DNA of 9,543 bases from CALAZP01 sp041164265. GTDB lineage: Bacteria > Bacteroidota > Bacteroidia > Chitinophagales > Saprospiraceae. This document shows positions 1 through 6,375 of the stretch, in pieces (the stretch's first letter is position 1; every line of letters starts with the position of its first letter). The notes beneath the pieces are model-generated. The model saw only the letters and a list, made by a program, of their open reading frames with translations, was not told where the DNA came from and ran no database searches. The DNA is taken from NCBI GenBank assembly GCA_041164265.1, contig JBEAPR010000125.1, positions 1 to 9,543 of the forward strand, read 5' to 3'. Position numbers and translations under genes: made by a program.

Positions 1-25
1 GAAAAACTTCGGATATAATAATTAA
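1..25 (+). CDS. era: C-terminal end of Era GTPase (partial, probable)
   Basis: Reading from base 2, the codons give KNFGYNN followed by TAA at 23-25, one base before the der start. Era proteins typically end in a KH domain whose last strand and tail read like 'L-K/R-x-F/L-G-Y/F', and era lies directly upstream of der in many Bacteroidota. Only seven residues are visible, so the call rests on this short match plus gene order. If correct, the missing upstream part encodes a GTPase that binds the 3' end of 16S rRNA during small-subunit maturation. The near-contact with der suggests both are read from one transcript. Confidence 0.55.
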
Positions 26-26
26 T

Positions 27-1328
27 ATGGGCAATATAATAGCTATTGTGGGAAGACCCAATGTGGGCAAGTCAACCCTATACAATAGATTGATAGGGGA
101 AAGGCAAGCCATCATTGACGACGTCAGCGGAGTGACTCGAGATAGACAATACGGTTCAAGCCATTGGAATGGTAAGAATTTTACCGTAGTAGATACCGGT
201 GGATTTGTAGAACATTCAGATGATATATTTGAAAAGGCCATCCGAGATCAAGTGAATATAGCCATTTCCGAAGCTGAAGTGTTGATTTTTTTGGTCGATG
301 TGACAACAGGAATCACCGACTTAGATATGGAGGTTGCCAATATGCTTAGAAAAACCAAGAAAAAAGTTCTATTGGTAGTCAATAAAGTGGATAACCATCA
401 ACGGTTATTAGATGCTAATGAATTTTGGTCTCTTGGATTTGAAAATACTTTTTTCATCAGTTCCTTAACTGGGAGTGGCACGGGAGAGGTACTGGATGAG
501 GCTGTTAAGGATCTTCACGAAGAGGAAGAAATTCTCGACCATATTCCAAAATTTGCCATTCTGGGACAACCCAATGTTGGAAAATCCTCCTTCACCAATG
601 CCCTTCTTGGAGAAGAGCGGAATATTGTCACCGATATAGCAGGAACGACTCGAGATTCCATTCACAGCAAATACAACAAATTCGATAAAGAGTTTTATCT
701 AATCGATACCGCCGGGATTAGAAAGAAAGCCAAAGTCCATGAAAATTTGGAATTCTACTCTGTAATGAGAGCCATTAAAGCACTGGAGGAAGCCGATGTA
801 TGCTTGCTTTTAATTGATGCCCAAACAGGTATTGAAGCCCAGGATATGAGCATTTTTAGACTGGCACAAAAAAGAAATAAAGGCATAGTTATTCTAGTCA
901 ATAAATGGGATTTAGTCGAAAAAGAAACCAATACTGCCCGAGATTTCGAAAAGGAATTGCGCAACAAATTAGCTCCGTTTCAAGATGTCCCCATCGTCTT
1001 TATATCTGCTTTGGAAAAGCAACGAATATTCAAAGCTATTGATGCTGCATTAGAGGTCTACCAAAATAGGACCAAAAAAATTAAGACCAATGAATTAAAC
1101 GATATTATGCTAAAGGCCATAGAACACTATCCCCCACCCACTCACCGAGGAAAATTTGTTAAAATTAAATACGTCACCCAACTTCCAACCTACTATCCCG
1201 CTTTTGCTTTCTTTTGTAGTAATCCCAAACACCTTAAAGACAATTACAAACAATATCTAGAAAACCAATTGAGGAAAAACTTTAATTTTACCGGCGTTCC
1301 AGTAGGCGTATTTTTTAGAAGTAAATAA
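27..1328 (+). CDS. der: Ribosome-assembly GTPase Der (EngA), tandem G domains
   Basis: Der is an essential cytoplasmic GTPase that acts in maturation of the 50S ribosomal subunit. The 433-residue product has the family's diagnostic double G domain. In domain 1, the P-loop GRPNVGKST is at residues 9-17, DTGG at 56-59, NKVD at 119-122 and the SSL G5 loop near 145. In domain 2, GQPNVGKSS is at 180-188, DTAG at 227-230, NKWD at 292-295 and SAL near 327. Residues from about 350 to the end form the KH-like RNA-binding domain with the usual PPPTHRGK segment (369-376). The length matches the family (about 430-440) and nothing is truncated. The start is chosen because MGNIIAIVGRPN places the P-loop at the normal distance from the N terminus. 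There is no clear Shine-Dalgarno sequence, as is common in Bacteroidota. It begins one base after the probable era stop and ends 6 bases before rfbC, implying an operon. Confidence 0.97.
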   Translation: MGNIIAIVGRPNVGKSTLYNRLIGERQAIIDDVSGVTRDRQYGSSHWNGKNFTVVDTGGFVEHSDDIFEKAIRDQVNIAISEAEVLIFLVDVTTGITDLDMEVANMLRKTKKKVLLVVNKVDNHQRLLDANEFWSLGFENTFFISSLTGSGTGEVLDEAVKDLHEEEEILDHIPKFAILGQPNVGKSSFTNALLGEERNIVTDIAGTTRDSIHSKYNKFDKEFYLIDTAGIRKKAKVHENLEFYSVMRAIKALEEADVCLLLIDAQTGIEAQDMSIFRLAQKRNKGIVILVNKWDLVEKETNTARDFEKELRNKLAPFQDVPIVFISALEKQRIFKAIDAALEVYQNRTKKIKTNELNDIMLKAIEHYPPPTHRGKFVKIKYVTQLPTYYPAFAFFCSNPKHLKDNYKQYLENQLRKNFNFTGVPVGVFFRSK

Positions 1329-1334
1329 ACCATA

Positions 1335-1880
1335 ATGCCTTTTCTAAAAACCTCATTTGAAGACTTATATGTTTTTGAACCCAATATCTTTAAAGACGAT
1401 AGAGGATATTTTTTTGAAGCCTTTAATAGTCAAACCTTCGCAAGTGAAACCGGAATTTCAAGACCCTTCGTTCAAGACAATCAGGCTTTTTCGACTAAGG
1501 GTGTGCTGAGGGGATTGCATTTTCAAACTGGAGAATATGCACAAGCAAAATTGGTGCGTGTATTACAAGGAGAAGTGTTAGATGTGGTCGTAGACTTGAG
1601 AAAAAATTCTCCCACCTATGGAAAAAGTTTTTCCATAGTCCTTTCCGAATCTAATAAAAGGCAATTGTACGTCCCAAGGGGGTTTGCTCATGGATACTTA
1701 GTCTGTAGTGAAAGTGCCGAATTTTTTTATAAATGTGATAACTTCTACAATCAAAAAGCTGAAGGGGGAATCAGATATGACGACCCAGAGCTGAATATTG
1801 ATTGGAAATTTCCCACCCCTCAGCTACTTCTTTCTCCCAAAGATCTTCAGCTACCGTTTTTTGAGGCCTTTAAACATTAA
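1335..1880 (+). CDS. rfbC: dTDP-4-dehydrorhamnose 3,5-epimerase
   Basis: This enzyme (RmlC) epimerises C3 and C5 of dTDP-4-keto-6-deoxyglucose, the third step of dTDP-L-rhamnose synthesis for surface polysaccharide. The 181-residue product is a cupin of normal family length. Visible landmarks are DRGYFFE at 22-28, QDN at 47-49 and RGLHFQ at 59-64, where His62 is the expected catalytic base. VPRGFAHGY lies at 113-121 with the conserved His119, YKCDNFY at 132-138 carries the active-site tyrosine region, and GGIRYDDP is at 144-151. All key residues are present, so it should be active. It lies 6 bases after der and 3 bases before rfbD, which performs the next step. The partner genes rfbA and rfbB are not in the window. 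Confidence 0.96.
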   Translation: MPFLKTSFEDLYVFEPNIFKDDRGYFFEAFNSQTFASETGISRPFVQDNQAFSTKGVLRGLHFQTGEYAQAKLVRVLQGEVLDVVVDLRKNSPTYGKSFSIVLSESNKRQLYVPRGFAHGYLVCSESAEFFYKCDNFYNQKAEGGIRYDDPELNIDWKFPTPQLLLSPKDLQLPFFEAFKH

Positions 1881-1883
1881 TCC

Positions 1884-2759
1884 ATGCTAAAGTTGTTGAT
1901 TACCGGGTCCAACGGTCAATTAGGCCAATCTTTTCAACAAGAAATAACCAACTTTCCTATTTGCTCAGCTGTGTTTTTTGATAAAGCCATGCTGGATATT
2001 TGCAAACCAATGCAAATTAGAAAAGTAGTTTCCGAGGTAAAGCCTGATTTTATTATCAATTGTGCAGCCTATACCGCTGTTGATGAGGCAGAGAATAATA
2101 TATTTCTCGCACAAAAAATAAATGAAGAAGGCCCAGCTCACTTGGGTAAAATAGCAGCTGACCTTAACATCCCGGTCATCCATTTTTCTAGTGATTACGT
2201 TTATCACAATCACTCTAATAAGCCCTTAAAGGAAGGCGATCCCACTAATCCAGTAGGTATCTACGCTCAAACCAAGTTGGCAGGAGAGAAACAACTTCTT
2301 CACCATCAACCTCATAGCTATATTTTGAGGACCTCTTGGGTTTTTTCTCCCTTCGGGAAAAATTTTTTAAAATCTATGCATCGTCTGGCTAGCCAAAAAA
2401 AAGTCATAAGAGTTGTTTCCGACCAAATAGGTGCACCGACTTATGCACCCTTTATGGCCAAAGACGTTTTGCAACTGGCACAGCAAATATATGCGAACCC
2501 CAACAAATTCAAATCTTTAGCAGGTATCTATAATTATTGCCCTGAAGGAGTATGCAGCTGGTATGATTTTGCCTATTTCATTTTCAAATACCTGAAGGTT
2601 TCCACTGAACTGATCGCAATACCCAGTGAAGCCTATCCCACTCCAGTCAGTAGGCCTCCCTTTAGCGTAATGAATACCCAGAAAATCAAATCTGCCTTTG
2701 GACTTAAGTTAAAACATTGGGATGAGGGGTTGCTCCATTGTCTAAAGGCTATGAATTAA
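1884..2759 (+). CDS. rfbD: dTDP-4-dehydrorhamnose reductase
   Basis: RmlD uses NAD(P)H to reduce dTDP-4-keto-L-rhamnose to dTDP-L-rhamnose, the final step of the pathway. The 291-residue product is a short-chain dehydrogenase/reductase of the extended type. The dinucleotide-binding glycines are G8, G11 and G14 in ITGSNGQLG. INCAAYTAVDEAE is at 58-70, SSDYVY at 102-107 and the catalytic YxxxK is Tyr127/Lys131 in YAQTK. LRTSWVF is at 148-154, QIGAPT at 181-186 and RPPFSVMNT at 257-265, the C-terminal substrate-binding segment typical of RmlD. Length and motifs are complete. Three bases separate it from the rfbC stop, so the two are almost certainly co-expressed. The last codons run to within about 50 bases of the next gene, with a small dyad in between. 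Confidence 0.96.
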   Translation: MLKLLITGSNGQLGQSFQQEITNFPICSAVFFDKAMLDICKPMQIRKVVSEVKPDFIINCAAYTAVDEAENNIFLAQKINEEGPAHLGKIAADLNIPVIHFSSDYVYHNHSNKPLKEGDPTNPVGIYAQTKLAGEKQLLHHQPHSYILRTSWVFSPFGKNFLKSMHRLASQKKVIRVVSDQIGAPTYAPFMAKDVLQLAQQIYANPNKFKSLAGIYNYCPEGVCSWYDFAYFIFKYLKVSTELIAIPSEAYPTPVSRPPFSVMNTQKIKSAFGLKLKHWDEGLLHCLKAMN

Positions 2760-2763
2760 AATC

Positions 2764-2792
2764 AACCATTTATAGGTAGAATGGTTATTTTT
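2764..2792 (+). terminator. Possible weak terminator after rfbD
   Basis: AACCATT (2764-2770) and AATGGTT (2780-2786) form a perfect 7-base-pair stem around a 9-base loop, followed at once by ATTTTT (2787-2792). It starts five bases after the rfbD stop, which is where an intrinsic terminator for the der-rfbCD group would sit. The stem is short and has only two G-C pairs, so termination would be inefficient at best. A 7-bp dyad can also arise by chance in AT-rich DNA. Confidence 0.3.
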
Positions 2793-2793
2793 G
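2786..2793 (+). promoter_or_regulatory. Candidate Bacteroidota -7 promoter box
   Basis: TATTTTTG fits the Bacteroidota sigma-70-type -7 consensus TAnnTTTG exactly and lies 16 bases before the ATG of the secreted-protein gene. It would give a very short leader. No good TTTG -33 element is visible about 20 bases upstream, so this is a consensus match only. It overlaps the right arm and T-run of the dyad at 2764-2792. Confidence 0.3.
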
Positions 2794-2809
2794 AATAAAG
2801 ATTCCCGAC

Positions 2810-5593
2810 ATGCCTAAGTCCATTCACCTTTTTTTTATTATCCTCTTTTTTAGCTTTTCCTTTACCTCTTCTTTATGGGCTACTCATAATAGGGCAGGAG
2901 AAATCTCTATCGAACAAATCGGAAATTGTAATGAAAGTCTTAGCATCAGGGCTACTTTAGTTACCTATACTAAAGCGAGCAGTAGACCAGCTGATAGAGA
3001 TTCATTAACCATTTGTTGGGGAGATGGGACTTGTACGGTGGTCTATAGAATTAATGGGCCAGGTGGCATACCTCAGGGGGAATTACTGGAAAATGACGTT
3101 AAAAAAAACATTTACGTTGGAACCCATACTTTTCCCGCAAGGGGCACTTACACCATTTCTATGACCGATCCCAATAGAAATGGAGGAATTTTGAATCTCA
3201 ACTATCCCAATTCCGAACAAATTAAATTTCATATAGAAACGGTTTATACCTTTCCAAATCCTCAATTTCAAGGATGCAACAACACCCCAGTTTTGCTTCA
3301 ACCTCCATTAGATATCGCTTGTGTCGGGCAAAAGTTTATTCACAATCCCAATGCCTTTGATGAAGATGGAGACAGTTTGGCGTATCGTTTAACCATTCCT
3401 CAACAAGATGCGGGGTTAGCGGTACCCAACTATAGATTTCCCGATCAAATCAGTCCAGGTCCGGACAATCAGCTTACCATTAATGAAACTACAGGGGATT
3501 TAATCTGGAATGCCCCGCAAAGAGCAGGTGAGTATAATGTGACTATTCAGATTATTGAATTTAGAGATGGGATTGCTATCGATACGATGACTAGAGATAT
3601 GCAAATTTTAGTAGAAAATTGCAGCAATCTGGCACCCGAAGTGGAAACTTCTGTTGAAGAAATTTGTGTGGTGGCTGGGGAAACTGTTGAAATAACAGTG
3701 ACTGCCACTGCACCCTTAGATGAACCAGCACAAAGAGTTACTCTTACTGCTTTAGGAGGGCCTTTCGAAGTAGGATTCAGTCCTGCTGAGTTCCTTCCCG
3801 TTACCGAGGGTTACCAACCTGACCCACTCACGAAAAAACTCGTTTGGGAAACCACCTGCGAACATATCAGCGACCAATATTATACCGTAGTTTTTAAAGC
3901 TACTGATGACTATTTTGGAGGTGTTTCCGGGATAGCCACCCTCAAAACCGTAAGAATAAAAGTAGTAGGTCCTTCCCCACAAAATCTAGCTGCTGTAAGT
4001 GAAACAGGTATAATTACCCTAACTTGGGACCAACCTTATGCCTGTGATATGGTCGCTGATGATTTCTTTAGAGGCTTTTCAGTTTGGCGAAAAATCGGCT
4101 CAGAGCCTATTGCTTTAGATACTTGTAATCCAGGTATGGAAGGCAGAAATTACGAATTATTAACTCCGGTTCCCATTTCGAATTTTAATGACACCTCTTA
4201 TTTTTTTATAGATTCCACACTGGAAAGAGGCCGAACATATTGCTATAGAATAGTAGCTAATTTTGCGAAAACGACTCCTGGAGGGCTCTACACCTTTAAC
4301 CCAGTACAAAGTTTGCCTTCCAATGAGTTTTGTATTCAACTCAAACAAGATGTGCCTTTATTGGTTAAAAGTGATGTGCTACGCACCGATTTGATGGAAG
4401 GTACAGTTGAAGTCTGTTGGGTCAAACCCATACCAGAGGACTTGGATACTACGCTCCACCCAGGGCCATATACCTACGAATTGCTTAAAGAAATGGGACC
4501 TAATAATTTTGTACCTATTCCTGGTGCTATTCAAACAATTCCTAGGTTTAATAGCCCCTTGGATACCTGTTTTGAAGATCAAAATATCAATACCGTATTG
4601 GATCAACCTAACTACAAAATGAATTTCTATGTCTCGGGAATTACCACCCCTTTTGGAGCTTCTAGCCCGGCAACCACTGTTTATTTAACAACTGACCCAA
4701 CAGATAAAGCGGTTTCGCTCAATTGGGCATTCAATGTACCTTGGTCCAATTTTAGATATATAGTTTACCGTTCTTCATCATTTGACGGTCTCTATGAGCC
4801 CATAACCACTGTTCAAAACCCATCCTGGAAAGATATCAATTTGATTAATGGAACAGAATACTGTTATTATGTAGAAACCATAGGTAATTATGGGACTTCC
4901 AATCTTCCAGATACCATATATAATAATAGTCAAAGGGTATGTGCTGTCCCTTATGATAATGTTCCCCCTTGCATCCCTAGTGAAATCACTATTAGTAATT
5001 TGTGTAATCAAGGGATAGAGCCTTTAGATTGTGACAATCGAGAACCAACATACAATACCATAACTTGGACACAACCAGAAACTTGTGGAGAAACTGATGT
5101 AGCAGGATTTCACGTTTATTTTAGTTTACACGATTCATTACCCTTTGAACGGATAGCAACCATCAATAATCCCAAAAGCACTAGCTTCGTGCACGAACAA
5201 CAAGATAATCTTGCTGGATGTTATGCTATCTCCGCTTTTGACTTTAACGGCAATGAGAGTTTGCCTTCTTCAAAAGTCTGCATTGATAATTGCCCCAATT
5301 ACCAATTACCTAATACCTTTACTCCCAATGGAGACGGCCAAAATGACTTATTTACCCCCTATCCTTTTTGTTTTATTGAAGAGGTAAACTTCACAGTGTA
5401 CAATCGTTGGGGACAGATGGTATTCAAGACGAATGATCCGCAACTAAACTGGGATGGAAAAAACATGAATGGAGCAGATTTGCCTGATGCTACTTACTAT
5501 TATCAGTGCAATGTTATTGAATCGTTGAATAATAAAGAAAATAGGGAAGCCATTCAATTAAATGGTTTCATTGAATTAATCAGGCGAAAATAA
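2810..5593 (+). CDS. Secreted protein with T9SS gliding-motility C-terminal sorting domain
   Basis: A 927-residue exported protein, probably carried over the outer membrane by the type IX secretion system; its specific role is unknown. Residues 1-24 are a signal peptide: Lys3, a Phe/Ile/Leu-rich core, then SSLWA as the likely cleavage region. The mature chain opens with THNRAGEI, an opening common in large Bacteroidota gliding-associated proteins. Residues about 25-270 look like Ig/PKD-type beta domains, with WGDG at 70-73, NAFDEDGDSLAYRL at 181-194 and TGDLIW at 228-233. Fibronectin-III-like segments appear near 390-510, 525-625, 630-715 and 745-825, each with a Val/Ile-x-Leu/Val/Ile-x-Trp strand. 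Residues about 833-927 are the CHU_C/TIGR04131 sorting domain: LPNTFTPNGDGQND, then YNRWGQMVF, NWDG, DATYYYQC and a basic IRRK end. It contains 25 cysteines, many for such a protein. It is preceded by a possible promoter, and its last 15 codons are duplicated downstream. Family assignment of the C-terminal domain is firm; the middle domains are inferred from pattern. Confidence 0.93.
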   Translation: MPKSIHLFFIILFFSFSFTSSLWATHNRAGEISIEQIGNCNESLSIRATLVTYTKASSRPADRDSLTICWGDGTCTVVYRINGPGGIPQGELLENDVKKNIYVGTHTFPARGTYTISMTDPNRNGGILNLNYPNSEQIKFHIETVYTFPNPQFQGCNNTPVLLQPPLDIACVGQKFIHNPNAFDEDGDSLAYRLTIPQQDAGLAVPNYRFPDQISPGPDNQLTINETTGDLIWNAPQRAGEYNVTIQIIEFRDGIAIDTMTRDMQILVENCSNLAPEVETSVEEICVVAGETVEITVTATAPLDEPAQRVTLTALGGPFEVGFSPAEFLPVTEGYQPDPLTKKLVWETTCEHISDQYYTVVFKATDDYFGGVSGIATLKTVRIKVVGPSPQNLAAVSETGIITLTWDQPYACDMVADDFFRGFSVWRKIGSEPIALDTCNPGMEGRNYELLTPVPISNFNDTSYFFIDSTLERGRTYCYRIVANFAKTTPGGLYTFNPVQSLPSNEFCIQLKQDVPLLVKSDVLRTDLMEGTVEVCWVKPIPEDLDTTLHPGPYTYELLKEMGPNNFVPIPGAIQTIPRFNSPLDTCFEDQNINTVLDQPNYKMNFYVSGITTPFGASSPATTVYLTTDPTDKAVSLNWAFNVPWSNFRYIVYRSSSFDGLYEPITTVQNPSWKDINLINGTEYCYYVETIGNYGTSNLPDTIYNNSQRVCAVPYDNVPPCIPSEITISNLCNQGIEPLDCDNREPTYNTITWTQPETCGETDVAGFHVYFSLHDSLPFERIATINNPKSTSFVHEQQDNLAGCYAISAFDFNGNESLPSSKVCIDNCPNYQLPNTFTPNGDGQNDLFTPYPFCFIEEVNFTVYNRWGQMVFKTNDPQLNWDGKNMNGADLPDATYYYQCNVIESLNNKENREAIQLNGFIELIRRK

Positions 5594-5627
5594 ATCCCCT
5601 AATAGGTTTACAGGAATCATTGAATCT
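5550..5627 (+). repeat. 78-bp direct repeat, upstream copy
   Basis: This copy covers the last 14-15 codons of the secreted-protein gene, its TAA (5591-5593), a 10-base spacer and a segment matching the first eight codons of ribE. It matches 5682-5759 at 75 of 78 positions by direct comparison. The differences are A5578/G5710, G5586/A5718 and G5605/T5737. The last turns the ribE ATG into AGG, so this copy cannot start ribE. Confidence 0.95.
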
Positions 5628-5657
5628 GTAGACTATTAAAAAATTATTAAATAAATA
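5604..5657 (+). pseudogene. Broken 5' fragment of ribE
   Basis: From AGG at 5604 the frame reads R-FTGIIES and then V-D-Y-stop (TAA 5637-5639). The first eight codons match ribE except for the lost start codon. After the stop, the same frame gives KIIK and another stop, resembling KGKIIKI in real ribE with two extra codons inserted, so homology may continue in decayed form. It has no start codon and no function as a coding region. It most likely derives from duplication of the ribE start region. The stretch 5634-5657 is 24 bases of pure A/T. Confidence 0.7.
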
Positions 5658-5668
5658 GGCCATCGACA

Positions 5669-5725
5669 AAGGAAAAGAATACCATTCAATTAAATGGTTT
5701 CATTGAATTGATCAGGCAAAAATAA
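5669..5725 (+). pseudogene. Orphan C-terminal tail of a duplicated CHU_C gene
   Basis: In frame, these 57 bases read KEKNTIQLNGFIELIRQK followed by TAA. The real gene ends KENREAIQLNGFIELIRRK, so the match extends a few codons upstream of the 78-bp repeat, with one codon missing. The frame closes upstream at a TAA (5648-5650) and no start is visible, so this is a gene remnant, not a small gene. It could come from the adjacent gene or from a former neighbouring paralogue with the same type of C-terminal domain. Confidence 0.65.
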
Positions 5726-5759
5726 ATCCCCTAATATGTTTACAGGAATCATTGAATCT
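5682..5759 (+). repeat. 78-bp direct repeat, downstream copy
   Basis: This is the second copy of the sequence at 5550-5627, offset by 132 bases. It contains the orphan gene tail and its TAA (5723-5725), the same 10-base spacer and the intact ATG of ribE (5736-5738) with its first eight codons. Recombination between the copies would delete 132 bases and join the secreted-protein gene to ribE with the same stop-to-start spacing and no coding loss. Confidence 0.95.
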
Positions 5760-6335
5760 AAAGGTAAAATAATAAAGATCGAAACTAGTGGTACTAATCG
5801 AACATTAACTATTTCATCTGAAATAGCTGAGGAAGTTCAAATTGACCAAAGCATCAGCCATAATGGAGTATGTCTTACTGTAGTAGAAATTGAAGATCAA
5901 ACTTATAAAGTGACAGTTATTGAGGAAACCCTAATCAGGTCTAATTTAGGGGATAGAAAAATAGGAGATTATTTAAATCTGGAACGCGCTATGAAGGCCA
6001 ATAGTCGATTAGATGGGCATTTGGTGCAGGGCCATGTAGATACGACTTGTATTTGTAAAGGAGTAGAGCAAAGAGATGGCAGCTGGTACTTTTCTTTTGA
6101 GTATCAAGCAGACCATCACCATTTATTAGTTGATAAAGGTTCCGTATGTATCAATGGAGTAAGCTTGACAGTCATCAACCCTTACCAAAACCAATTTCAA
6201 GTGGCTATTATTCCCTATACATTTGAACACACCAATTTCAATTCTCTTAAAAAAGGAGATAGTGTTAATATTGAATTTGATATCCTGGGAAAATATATTT
6301 CTAGATATATGGAAAAAATTAGGGATATTCATTAG
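5736..6335 (+). CDS. ribE: Riboflavin synthase alpha subunit
   Basis: Riboflavin synthase dismutates two 6,7-dimethyl-8-ribityllumazine molecules into riboflavin and a pyrimidinedione, the last step of riboflavin synthesis in the cytoplasm. The 199-residue product has the two tandem lumazine-binding barrels expected for the family. Barrel 1 begins MFTGIIES and carries NGVCLTV at 43-49. Barrel 2 starts near LDGHLVQGHVD (92-102) and carries NGVSLTV at 140-146, followed by IPYTFEHTNF at 159-168 and NIEFDILGKYISRY at 178-191. The length is normal. The start is fixed by the invariant MFTGII N terminus. No other riboflavin gene is present and no FMN riboswitch is recognisable in the 142 bases upstream. 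It converges on rpoC with a 40-base gap. The first eight codons also occur upstream as a start-less copy. Confidence 0.97.
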   Translation: MFTGIIESKGKIIKIETSGTNRTLTISSEIAEEVQIDQSISHNGVCLTVVEIEDQTYKVTVIEETLIRSNLGDRKIGDYLNLERAMKANSRLDGHLVQGHVDTTCICKGVEQRDGSWYFSFEYQADHHHLLVDKGSVCINGVSLTVINPYQNQFQVAIIPYTFEHTNFNSLKKGDSVNIEFDILGKYISRYMEKIRDIH

Positions 6336-6357
6336 TAAATGAATACCCCTAATTCAT
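6326..6357. terminator. Overlapping hairpins between convergent ribE and rpoC
   Basis: TATTCATT (6326-6333) and AATGAATA (6338-6345) form a perfect 8-bp stem with a 4-base loop that spans the ribE stop codon. The same middle segment, ATGAAT (6339-6344), can pair instead with ATTCAT (6352-6357) around a 7-base loop. The location between two convergent genes suits a bidirectional terminator. However, the stems are AT-rich and no strong T-run follows in either direction, so function is uncertain. Confidence 0.35.
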
Positions 6358-6375
6358 ATTTACGATTGGATTATT

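Noticed and set aside
1312..1350. 9-bp inverted repeat TTTTTAGAA / TTCTAAAAA around the der stop and rfbC start
   Set aside because: The stem is almost all A/T with a 21-base loop; in AT-rich DNA of this length such a dyad is expected by chance, and part of it is fixed by coding on both sides.
4407..4622. 71-codon open frame overlapping the secreted-protein gene in another frame
   Set aside because: It lies inside the fibronectin-like region of the 927-residue gene, has no known motif, and is a frame shadow.
5594..5735. FMN riboswitch upstream of ribE
   Set aside because: The gap is only 142 bases, is largely explained by the duplication and a pure A/T run, and shows none of the conserved FMN aptamer segments.
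5550..5759. CRISPR array or insertion-sequence ends
   Set aside because: There are only two repeat copies, each made of recognisable coding sequence, with no terminal inverted repeats, transposase or regular spacers.
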